From assembly GCA_019244985.1 (NCBI GenBank), contig JAFASB010000076.1, positions 1 to 15,690 of the forward strand: a stretch of DNA of 15,690 nt. The letters are read 5' to 3'. A program made the translations under genes and the position numbers. Shown here piece after piece: positions 6,710-12,622 of the stretch (position 1 is the stretch's first letter; the number at the start of each line of letters is the position of its first letter). Origin of the DNA: Acidimicrobiia bacterium. Its GTDB lineage: Bacteria; Actinomycetota; Acidimicrobiia; Acidimicrobiales; AC-14. The notes under the pieces are model-generated. The model worked only from the letters and a program-made list of their open reading frames with translations, was not told where the DNA came from and did not search any database.

Positions 6710-7309
6710 ATGGCGACACGGACACGGGCAGCGAGGCTCGACCCGTCCGAGCGCAGGGCGCAGCTGATCGAGCTCGGGCTCCGTATGTTGAGTTCGGAAT
6801 CGCCCGACCGGGTTCCTGTCGACGAGATCGCAGAGGCGGCGGGAATCTCCCGCGGCCTGCTGTTCCACTACTTCCCGACCAAGCGTGACTTCTATGTCGC
6901 CGTCGCCCGCGAAGCCGCCCGTCACCTGCTCGAGGTCACTGAGCCCGACCCCGAGCTGCACCACATGGACCGCCTGCACGCGAGCCTGGCGGCCTACGTC
7001 GACTACGTGGCCGACAACGAGGCGCTTTACATCGCCCTCGTACGCGGGGCCGCGGGGAGTGACAAGGAGCTGCAGGCGATCTCCGAGGAGACCCGCGCCG
7101 AATCGGCGCGCCGGGTCGTCGAAGCGCTGGGCCTGGTCGACGTCGACCCCGGCGTGCGTACGGCGGTGCGCGGCTGGGTGGGGTTCATCGAGGAGACGAC
7201 CCTCGACTGGCTCCGCAATCGCGACCTCGACCGCGACCGCCTCCTCGCTGTCCAGGAGCAGGTCCTGGTGCACGCCCTCGAGGCGGCCGTGGGAAGCGCG
7301 CTCGTCTAG
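6710..7309 (+). CDS. TetR-family transcriptional regulator
   Basis: 199 residues from ATG at 6710. An in-frame ATG at 6701 would add only three residues and leave no room for a ribosome binding site, while AGGA at 6698-6701 is 8 nt before 6710. The TetR DNA-binding helix-turn-helix is clear at 36-57: VPVDEIAEAAGISRGLLFHYF, then PTKRDFYVAV. The C-terminal half is a variable helical ligand-binding domain of normal length for the family. It faces the monooxygenase operon across about 80 bp with two matching palindromes, so it is probably the local repressor, autoregulated and released by a substrate or acyl-CoA intermediate. Its stop overlaps the convergent VOC gene stop within the palindrome CTAG. 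Confidence 0.93.
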   Translation: MATRTRAARLDPSERRAQLIELGLRMLSSESPDRVPVDEIAEAAGISRGLLFHYFPTKRDFYVAVAREAARHLLEVTEPDPELHHMDRLHASLAAYVDYVADNEALYIALVRGAAGSDKELQAISEETRAESARRVVEALGLVDVDPGVRTAVRGWVGFIEETTLDWLRNRDLDRDRLLAVQEQVLVHALEAAVGSALV

Positions 7310-7833
7310 AAGACTGGGTTGCCGTACATCTCGCCGAGCGGGTCGCTGATCAGCTCGATGCGCGCACCGTCGGGATCGAGGAAGTAGAGCGACGACCCGT
7401 CGACGTGGGCGTACGCCACGCCCGCCTCGGCCAGCTTGTCCTTGACCCGCTGCCATCGGTCAGGCGGCATGGAGATGGCGAGGTGGTGCAGACCGCCGAG
7501 GACCTCGGCGTAATCGGTGAGGTCGAGACCCGGGAGGTCGAAGAAGGCCAGTGCGTTGCCGTTGCCGATGTCGAAGAAGAAGTGGGTTGAGCCGCCGTAG
7601 TCGCGGTTCTCGAACATCTCGGTGAGCGGGAACTCGAGGAGGTCCTGATAGAACTCGACGGTCCGAGCCACGTCGCTGCTGATGAGCGCGATGTGGTGCA
7701 CCCCTCGTGCCGACGATGTAGGCCGCTCGTCCCGCGCATGAAGGTGCCGGGCCTTGATCTCCTCCCGCCGCTTGGTTGCCGCGTCCCGCTCCGCGCCCTG
7801 GAGCCCGGCCTTGTCTTGCACGCTCTCGGCCAT
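7306..7833 (-). CDS. VOC / glyoxalase-fold protein
   Basis: 175 residues from ATG at 7833, with AGG 5 nt upstream; the frame extends to TTG 7845, which looks less likely. Residues 1-43 are charged and probably helical. A vicinal-oxygen-chelate domain follows: GVHHIALISSDVARTVEFYQ (H46/H47), FFFDIGNGNALAFFD, LHHLAI (H116/H117) and LYFLDPDGARIELI with E160. The His, His and Glu occupy usual VOC metal-ligand positions. Family members include glyoxalases, extradiol dioxygenases and resistance proteins. The short FLDPDG-x-x-IE ending fits the glyoxalase/dioxygenase-like group, but the substrate is unknown. It lies 27 bp after an alpha/beta hydrolase and probably shares its transcript. Confidence 0.88.
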   Translation of the reverse strand: MAESVQDKAGLQGAERDAATKRREEIKARHLHARDERPTSSARGVHHIALISSDVARTVEFYQDLLEFPLTEMFENRDYGGSTHFFFDIGNGNALAFFDLPGLDLTDYAEVLGGLHHLAISMPPDRWQRVKDKLAEAGVAYAHVDGSSLYFLDPDGARIELISDPLGEMYGNPVF

Positions 7834-7860
7834 GGACCTACGCAACCACGTTTGGCAGCG

Positions 7861-8586
7861 CTACGCCACCGTTTTGGCCAGCAGCTCGGGGTTGGTGACT
7901 GCGGGGAGGTGGCCGGTGGCGAGGCGGACGACGTCGGGCGGGTCGGGCAGGCGGAGGATCATCTCCTCCTGCAGCTCGGGTGGGATCGGCCGGTCGCGCT
8001 CGTTGAGCACGTACGTCACCGGCACGCCGCGGGCGAGCGACCAGTGCACGGGCTGGAAGTAGTGGTGGACGGTATCGGGCACGCAGCGAACAGGATCGAC
8101 GGCGAAGGCCAGGTCGTCGTCGTCCAGGGGATCGGCGCCGTATGCGTTGCGGAACTGCTCGGGGTCGGCGGGGGCGCCCGGCAACGTGATCACGGTGCCC
8201 TCGGCCTTCGCCGTTTCCACCGCGGCGGCGAGGCCCTCGGCGTGGCGCGGCTGCATACCGTCGAGCCCGCACCCTCCCTCGGGCGGCACGAGGGCGGCGT
8301 TCAGCACGATGCGCTCGACGAGTCCCTCGAGGGCGCTGACCACGCCGGGCACGACCAGTCCGCCCGACGAGTGGGCGACGAGGACGATCGGATCGGCGAC
8401 GTCCGCCGTCCGGATGTCACCAACCACCGACGCCACTTCGTCGTCGACAGTGATCGTCGCCAGATCAGCGGGATGGCTGCCGCGCCCGGGCAGGTCGACG
8501 GTGAGGGCGCGGTCGGGGAGGAGCGGTACCAGCCGGTCCCAGAAGCGGCCCGTGGAACCGCCGCCGTGCACGAGGACGTACGTCAC
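7861..8586 (-). CDS. Alpha/beta hydrolase (short esterase-like)
   Basis: 241 residues from GTG at 8586. This start puts the first strand (TYVLVHGGG) at the N-terminus, as in many esterase-like members of about 240 residues. The frame is open to 8706, but the added 40 residues are low-complexity with no domain. HGGG at 7-10 gives the oxyanion hole, AHSSGG holds nucleophile S73, ERDRPIP supplies acid D198 and ATGHLP base H226. No strong ribosome binding site is visible, so the start is moderately certain. It precedes the VOC gene on the same strand. Substrate unknown; the active-site set is complete, so it should be an active hydrolase. Confidence 0.87.
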   Translation of the reverse strand: MTYVLVHGGGSTGRFWDRLVPLLPDRALTVDLPGRGSHPADLATITVDDEVASVVGDIRTADVADPIVLVAHSSGGLVVPGVVSALEGLVERIVLNAALVPPEGGCGLDGMQPRHAEGLAAAVETAKAEGTVITLPGAPADPEQFRNAYGADPLDDDDLAFAVDPVRCVPDTVHHYFQPVHWSLARGVPVTYVLNERDRPIPPELQEEMILRLPDPPDVVRLATGHLPAVTNPELLAKTVA

Positions 8587-8732
8587 GACGCGAGCTTCGC
8601 GTGAAGCGCCGCCGCCGGCTCGCGTCGGGCGGCGTCGTGGGTCTTCGTGCCCAGACGGACCGAAGCCGGCGACCTTCATCGGTGTCCGTTTTGGTGGGAT
8701 CCTCACCCTTAGGCAGAACTGGGGGCAGAGAT
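8587..8732. other. Divergent intergenic region, hydrolase / small membrane protein
   Basis: This 146-bp stretch separates two genes that point away from each other, so it should hold promoters for both. I see no convincing -35/-10 pair and no strong palindrome beyond an imperfect repeat around 8691-8710. Confidence 0.3.
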
Positions 8733-8858
8733 ATGAACGTGGTCATCACCGCCATGGTGAGCTGGTTCGTGGGGTCGACCGCGGTCGCGCTCGTCGTCGG
8801 GCGCTCGCTGGCACTCCGCCCACTTTCGGCGCGCACCGCCACGGTCGCGTCGAAGTAG
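8733..8858 (+). CDS. Small single-span membrane protein (41 aa)
   Basis: A 41-residue frame starts at ATG 8733, about 7 nt after a GGGGG run that could act as a weak ribosome binding site. Residues 2-25 form one hydrophobic span (VVITAMVSWFVGSTAVALVV) followed by a basic, polar tail (GRSLALRPLSARTATVASK), predicting an N-out, C-in peptide. A W-x-V followed by ALVVGR-x-LALR is a look I associate with small actinobacterial membrane peptides, but I cannot name a family. A strong hairpin begins exactly at the stop codon, which supports this being a real transcribed gene. The frame could start further upstream (8601), but that sequence is low-complexity. Confidence 0.5.
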   Translation: MNVVITAMVSWFVGSTAVALVVGRSLALRPLSARTATVASK

Positions 8859-8901
8859 CGCGCCCAACCAACTCGAGCTGGGGAAGAGTTGGTTGGCGCG
8901 C
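8858..8901 (+). terminator. Strong hairpin at the stop of the 41-aa gene
   Basis: The left arm 8858-8874 (GCGCGCCCAACCAACTC) pairs with the right arm 8886-8901 (GAGTTGGTTGGCGCGC) along 16 base pairs with one bulged C and an 11-nt loop. It starts at the last base of the TAG stop. There is no T tract after it, which is common for terminator-like hairpins in high-GC actinobacteria. It would insulate the next gene. Confidence 0.65.
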
Positions 8902-8943
8902 GCGGGCGGACTCTCGCGATCTTCGGAGTGGGAACGCTCGTCA

Positions 8944-8960
8944 ACAGGTTGGCCACCTGT
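8944..8960. promoter_or_regulatory. Inverted repeat ACAGGT-N5-ACCTGT upstream of the luciferase-like gene
   Basis: Perfect 6-bp arms are separated by 5 bp, ending 20 bp before ATG 8981, where a -35 box would lie for a leaderless start. It is a candidate operator; the protein that would bind it is unknown. Confidence 0.35.
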
Positions 8961-8968
8961 CAGCGGGC

Positions 8969-8974
8969 TAGAAC
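8969..8974 (+). promoter_or_regulatory. Possible -10 box for a leaderless transcript
   Basis: TAGAAC ends 6 nt before ATG 8981, so it occupies -12 to -7 if transcription starts at the A of the start codon. The gene has no visible ribosome binding site, which agrees with leaderless expression. No good -35 box is present at 17 bp. Confidence 0.35.
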
Positions 8975-8980
8975 GTCGCC

Positions 8981-9946
8981 ATGCCTTCGCACGAGCTGAC
9001 CTTCGGAGTGTTCATGCCCCAGGGCTGGAAGATGGAGCTGGTCTCCATCCAGGATCCGCAGGCGAAGTGGGCCAAGGCCGTCGAGATCGCCACCTTGGCC
9101 GAGGAGTCCGGACTCGACTCTCTCTGGGTCTACGACCACTTCCACAACGTGCCGGTACCTGCACACGAGACGATGTTCGAGTGCTGGACGACACTGGCGG
9201 CGATCTCCCAGCGCACGAGCCGCATCAAGCTCGGTCAGATGGTCGGATGCGCGCCGTATCGGAACCCGGGTTTGCTGGCGAAGATCACGTCGAACATCGA
9301 TGTGATGAGCGGCGGCCGCCTCATCTGGGGGATCGGCGCCGGCTGGTACGACCACGAGTTCCGCGGCTACGGCTATGAATTCCCGCCCGCCAAGGACCGC
9401 ATCCGGATGCTGCGCGAGACCGTCGAGATCGTGAAGGCGATGTGGTCGGAGCCCGACGTCTCTTACGACGGCAGGTTCTTCACGCTGGACGGCGCGCAGT
9501 GCGACCCCAAGCCTGTGCAGCAGCCGCACCCGGAGATCCTCATCGGTGGCGGTGGTGAGCAGCTCACACTGCGGGTCGTCGCCCGCCACGCGGACGCCGC
9601 CAACTTCGGAGGCAAGCCCCACGAGTGGCAGCACAAGGCCGAGGTGCTGCAGCAGCACTGCAAGGAGGTCGGGCGCGACTACGACGAGATCCGGAAGACG
9701 ATCTCGGCCGAGGTCTTCATCCGCGAGACTGAGAAGGAGATCGTCGATGGCGGCACGCGGTCGCCGTGGGGCGAGCCGTTCGACTCGTGGCAGGCCGGGA
9801 ACCTGGTCGGCACGCCCGAGCAGGTCGCCGACAAGATCCGCACCTATGTCGACCTCGGCTGCACCGGCTTCTACCCCTGGTGCAGCGACTACCCCGATAC
9901 CGAGTCGCTGCGGTTGTTCGCCAAGGTGGCAGCCGAGCTCCGGTAA
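8981..9946 (+). CDS. Luciferase-like (LLM class) F420-dependent oxidoreductase
   Basis: 321 residues from ATG at 8981. The TIM-barrel pattern of the bacterial-luciferase superfamily is clear: FGVFMPQG at the first strand, LAEESGLDSLWVYDHF (39-54), RIKLGQMVGCAPYRNPGLLAK, IDVMSGGRLIWGIGAGW, HPEILIGGGGEQLTLRVVARHAD and GTPEQVADKIRTYVDLGCTGFYPW. In actinobacteria this pattern usually means the F420-dependent TIGR03560-like group of single-gene oxidoreductases rather than true light-producing luciferase. Length is normal. The cofactor choice (F420 or FMN) and substrate are inference. There is no Shine-Dalgarno sequence, so a leaderless transcript is likely. It stands alone between a terminator-like hairpin and a tRNA gene. 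Confidence 0.9.
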   Translation: MPSHELTFGVFMPQGWKMELVSIQDPQAKWAKAVEIATLAEESGLDSLWVYDHFHNVPVPAHETMFECWTTLAAISQRTSRIKLGQMVGCAPYRNPGLLAKITSNIDVMSGGRLIWGIGAGWYDHEFRGYGYEFPPAKDRIRMLRETVEIVKAMWSEPDVSYDGRFFTLDGAQCDPKPVQQPHPEILIGGGGEQLTLRVVARHADAANFGGKPHEWQHKAEVLQQHCKEVGRDYDEIRKTISAEVFIRETEKEIVDGGTRSPWGEPFDSWQAGNLVGTPEQVADKIRTYVDLGCTGFYPWCSDYPDTESLRLFAKVAAELR

Positions 9947-9977
9947 CGCTGCGTACGCTGGTTGAGGCTTGTTTCGA

Positions 9978-10051
9978 GCCCCTGTAGCTCAGCTGGATAG
10001 AGCGGCTGCCTTCTAAGCAGCGGGTCGCACGTTCGAGTCGTGCCAGGGGCG
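9978..10051 (+). tRNA. tRNA-Arg (anticodon UCU)
   Basis: A full cloverleaf folds. Acceptor GCCCCTG (9978-9984) pairs with CAGGGGC (10044-10050). The D stem is GCTC/GAGC. The anticodon stem GCTGC/GCAGC flanks loop CTTCTAA with anticodon TCT at 10012-10014, reading AGA/AGG. The T stem GCACG/CGTGC flanks TTCGAGT. The discriminator base is G at 10051. CCA is not encoded directly after it (CCCA follows), so it would be added enzymatically. Length is 74 nt with a 5-nt variable loop. Confidence 0.95.
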
Positions 10052-10108
10052 CCCACGTGATCGCGCTGCGGTGCGTTAATCCTGCGAACTCGCGGGTAGA
10101 AGCGACGC

Positions 10109-10771
10109 GTGACTGGTGCCCGTGCTGTTGCGGACGCTTCCGAAACGCTCGATTTCGGCATTCTCAACGTCGCTTTCGACGGCAGAGTCCTCCGCCCGCG
10201 CCCGTGGACCGCGATGCAGTCGAACTGGGCCGCGGAGCTGGCGACGTCAGCGCCCGCCGGTCCGATTCTCGAGCTGTGCGCTGGTGCCGGGCACATCGGG
10301 CTGCTCGCCGCTGTGCTGTCCGGGCGTCGCCTCGTGCAGGTCGACAGCTCTCCGGCGGCCTGTGAGTTCGCCCGTCAGAACGCGGACGCGGCCGGCGCTC
10401 GCGACCAGGTCGACATCCGGTGCGGTGACATTGAGGAGGCGGTGCGGCCGGACGAGCGCTTCCCGCTCGTCATCGCCGATCCGCCGTACATTCCCCGCGC
10501 CGAGGTGGCCCGGTTCCCGGACGATCCGCTGACTGCGATCGACGGCGGCCAGTCCGGCCTCGACGTCGTCGTCGCGTGCCTCGACGTCGCCGGTCGCCAC
10601 GTGATGGACGACGGCGCTTGCCTGCTCCAGGTCCGGGGCCCATCACAGGTCGCCGCGGTCCGGCCCCTCGCCCACGCCCGTGCGCTCGTGGTCGACAGCG
10701 TTCGGGTCGCCGACGACGAGCGGGCTGTCGCCCTCCTGCGTCCGACTTCGGCGGATCGGTGGACGTCGTGA
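10109..10771 (+). CDS. PrmC/HemK-like SAM-dependent methyltransferase
   Basis: 220 residues from GTG at 10109. The class I methyltransferase fold has motif I LELCAGAGHIG (54-64), acidic D79 after the second strand, GDIEE (106-110) and motif IV DPPY at 124-127 followed by IPRAEV. TAIDGGQSGLDVV after it matches the DGG-x-DGL segment of PrmC/HemK-type glutamine methyltransferases. Two things differ from true release-factor methyltransferases: the N-terminal substrate domain of about 70-80 residues is much shorter, and NPPY is DPPY. The target may therefore not be a release factor. Its stop overlaps the start of the next gene as GTGA (10768-10771), tying it to the di-iron enzyme. The ribosome binding site is weak. 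Confidence 0.85.
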   Translation: MTGARAVADASETLDFGILNVAFDGRVLRPRPWTAMQSNWAAELATSAPAGPILELCAGAGHIGLLAAVLSGRRLVQVDSSPAACEFARQNADAAGARDQVDIRCGDIEEAVRPDERFPLVIADPPYIPRAEVARFPDDPLTAIDGGQSGLDVVVACLDVAGRHVMDDGACLLQVRGPSQVAAVRPLAHARALVVDSVRVADDERAVALLRPTSADRWTS

Positions 10772-11703
10772 CGTCGCTGACGCAGCGTCTCGAGGACGCC
10801 CTCGACCGAGGGTCCTTCGAGGAAGTCGGCGCGTGCGAGCCGAAAGGCGAAGGGGATCGGCTGTGCGCGCTCCTGACGATCTACGACCTCTGGATGGAAC
10901 CGATCGACCGGGTCGCAGACCGGGTGCGGTTCCAGAACCACCCCGCGATCGCGGAGGTCAAGAACCGGCTCGAGCAGCCGTTCATCGAGAGCCTCGACGA
11001 GCTGTCTGCGTGGGCACCGGCGACGCCGACCGACCTGTGCGCCGACCTGCGACGGATCGCCCGCGGGACGGACGACTCGATCTACGAGTGGGTGGCGACG
11101 TCGGCTGACTGGGACCAGCTCATCGACTTTCTCACCATCGAGGGCGGCCCGGACGCGCTCTTCGACGACCTCGTTGCCCTGTGCCAGGTCGGCATACGAG
11201 GCCTCCCGAAGGTCACACTCGGCGCCAACTACTGGGACGAGATGGGTCAGGGCGATCCCGCGAAGGTGCACACGGTGTTGCACGAGCATCTGGTGGACGC
11301 TGTCGACCTTCGCGCCATCCCTCGTGAGGAGTTGCCGGTTCCCGCCCTACGCCGGAACGCATTGAACGGGCTGCTGGCGACCAACCGCTGGCTCCAACCG
11401 GAGATGGTCGGTGCCCTCGGGCTCCTCGAGCTCCAGGCGGGGCCCCGTTGCCGCCAGGTCGTCCGCGGCCTGCGCCGGCTCGGCGCACCGTCCGGCGCCT
11501 TTCCCTTCTACGAAGAGCACGCACACGTCGACCCACTCCACGGCAAGGCGTGGCTCGACGACGCGGTGCGTCCGCTTGTCGAGGCCCATCCCGGATGGGC
11601 CGCTCGAATCAAGCGAGGGGCGCTGTGGCGAGCTGCGGTCAACGATCGCTTCTTCGTCCACGTCCACCGTTCACTCGGTGAGCGGTCCCTCGACGTGGCG
11701 TAG
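10768..11703 (+). CDS. Haem-oxygenase-like di-iron (iron-containing redox) enzyme
   Basis: 311 residues from GTG at 10768, which overlaps the methyltransferase stop as GTGA. GTG 10759 in the same frame is possible, while earlier starts are buried in the methyltransferase. The pattern matches the Haem_oxygenas_2 group (iron-containing redox enzymes): TIEGGPDALFDDLV with E125, NYWDEMGQGDPAKVH with E158 and H168, LGLLELQAGPR with E221, and FYEEHAHVDPLHGKAW with H251, D255 and H258. These carboxylate and His residues sit on successive helices and fit a labile di-iron site. Known relatives do oxidative C-C or C-N cleavage (UndA, BesC, CADD types). The substrate is unknown. Coupling to a methyltransferase suggests both act on one molecule or protein. 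Confidence 0.82.
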   Translation: MTSLTQRLEDALDRGSFEEVGACEPKGEGDRLCALLTIYDLWMEPIDRVADRVRFQNHPAIAEVKNRLEQPFIESLDELSAWAPATPTDLCADLRRIARGTDDSIYEWVATSADWDQLIDFLTIEGGPDALFDDLVALCQVGIRGLPKVTLGANYWDEMGQGDPAKVHTVLHEHLVDAVDLRAIPREELPVPALRRNALNGLLATNRWLQPEMVGALGLLELQAGPRCRQVVRGLRRLGAPSGAFPFYEEHAHVDPLHGKAWLDDAVRPLVEAHPGWAARIKRGALWRAAVNDRFFVHVHRSLGERSLDVA

Positions 11704-11731
11704 CTCGGTCACCTGCGGCCGGACCTGATCG

Positions 11732-11760
11732 CCGCGGCTCCGTGCGATCGTGAGCGGCGG
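11732..11760 (+). terminator. Imperfect GC-rich hairpin after the di-iron gene
   Basis: CCGCGGCTC (11732-11740) and GAGCGGCGG (11752-11760) can pair with one mismatch around an 11-nt loop. It lies in the 105-bp gap before the FMN-reductase gene and lacks a T tract. It could be a weak terminator, or chance pairing in GC-rich DNA. Confidence 0.25.
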
Positions 11761-11808
11761 CCCTGGTCGCGGGTCAGACTCTGTGATGACCAACGACGGG
11801 GAGGCTGC

Positions 11809-12555
11809 GTGTCCTTGACCGAACGGCAGGAAACGCTGGCGAATCATGCGCCGGCGGACTACTCGGACCTGAAGGCGCTGTTCATCAACTGCACCCTGAA
11901 GCGGTCGCCCGAGGTGTCGAACACCGAAGGTCTGGCGCGCCTGTCGGAGGGCATCATGCAGCGTCAGGGCGTCACCGTCGACACGGTGCGGGCGGTCGAC
12001 CGAGACATCGCCACCGGGGTCTGGCCGGACATGACCGAGCACGGATGGGAGGTCGACGAGTGGCCGGCCATCTTCGAGCAGGTGATGGCGTCCGACATCC
12101 TCGTCATCTGCACGCCGATCTGGCTCGGAGAGAAGTCGTCGGTGTGCACCAAGATCATCGAGCGCCTGTATGGCAACTCGCATCTGCTCAACGACGCCGG
12201 CCAGTACGCCTACTACGGCCGGGTCGGCGGGTGTCTCGTCACGGGCAACGAGGACGGCGTCAAGCACTGCGCCATGAACGTCCTGTATTCGCTCCAGCAC
12301 CTCGGCTACGTCATCCCGCCGCAGGCCGACGCGGGGTGGATCGGAGAAGCGGGTCCGGGCCCGTCGTACCTCGATCCCGGGTCCGGCGGCCCTGAGAACG
12401 ACTTCACCAACCGCAACACCACATTCATGACGTGGAACCTCCTCCACCTCGCCCGCATGCTGAAGGACGCGGGAGGGATCCCTGTGCACGGCAACCAACG
12501 CTCGGAGTGGGACGCGGGCTGCCGCTTCGACTTCGAGAACCCGGAGCACCGGTGA
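11809..12555 (+). CDS. NADPH-dependent FMN reductase / flavodoxin-like protein
   Basis: 248 residues from GTG at 11809, with GGAGG four nt upstream. The flavodoxin-like fold is read from strand and phosphate loop LKALFINCTLKRSPEVSNT (21-39), ASDILVICTPIWLGEKSS (94-111), the second FMN-contact region, and YYGRVGGCLVTGNEDGVKHC (135-154). Length fits the larger NAD(P)H:FMN reductase/flavodoxin family proteins. It would carry FMN and reduce a flavin or quinone in the cytoplasm. It follows the di-iron enzyme on the same strand after 105 bp, so it could be its electron donor, but a separate transcript is equally possible. Confidence 0.85.
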   Translation: MSLTERQETLANHAPADYSDLKALFINCTLKRSPEVSNTEGLARLSEGIMQRQGVTVDTVRAVDRDIATGVWPDMTEHGWEVDEWPAIFEQVMASDILVICTPIWLGEKSSVCTKIIERLYGNSHLLNDAGQYAYYGRVGGCLVTGNEDGVKHCAMNVLYSLQHLGYVIPPQADAGWIGEAGPGPSYLDPGSGGPENDFTNRNTTFMTWNLLHLARMLKDAGGIPVHGNQRSEWDAGCRFDFENPEHR

Positions 12556-12622
12556 TGGACAGGAACGGGCTCCGCACCCTGCAGGCACCACCCGAGGTGG
12601 CGATGACCCGCGCCTGACGCGC

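Noticed and set aside
8465..8956. 163-residue minus-strand open frame across the small membrane gene and hairpin
   Set aside because: It would run through the 16-bp hairpin and encodes Arg/Ser/Thr-rich sequence without a domain.
9889..10296. 135-residue minus-strand open frame with GTTRTCDPLLRRQPLYPAEL
   Set aside because: This peptide is the typical product of translating a tRNA gene on the wrong strand. The tRNA-Arg cloverleaf explains it.
10576..10767. Longer start for the di-iron enzyme
   Set aside because: The extra 64 residues overlap the methyltransferase gene, are Arg/Pro rich and have no domain. GTG 10768 gives the usual GTGA coupling.
10375..11289. 304-residue minus-strand open frame opposite the methyltransferase and di-iron genes
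   Set aside because: It has no motif and is rich in Arg, Ser and Thr. The plus-strand genes explain the region.
11671..12591. 306-residue minus-strand open frame opposite the FMN reductase
   Set aside because: It is an antisense shadow with no recognisable domain.
12555..12617. 20-codon frame coupled as TGATG to the FMN reductase stop
   Set aside because: It has no hydrophobic span, motif or ribosome binding site of its own and is too short to support by eye.
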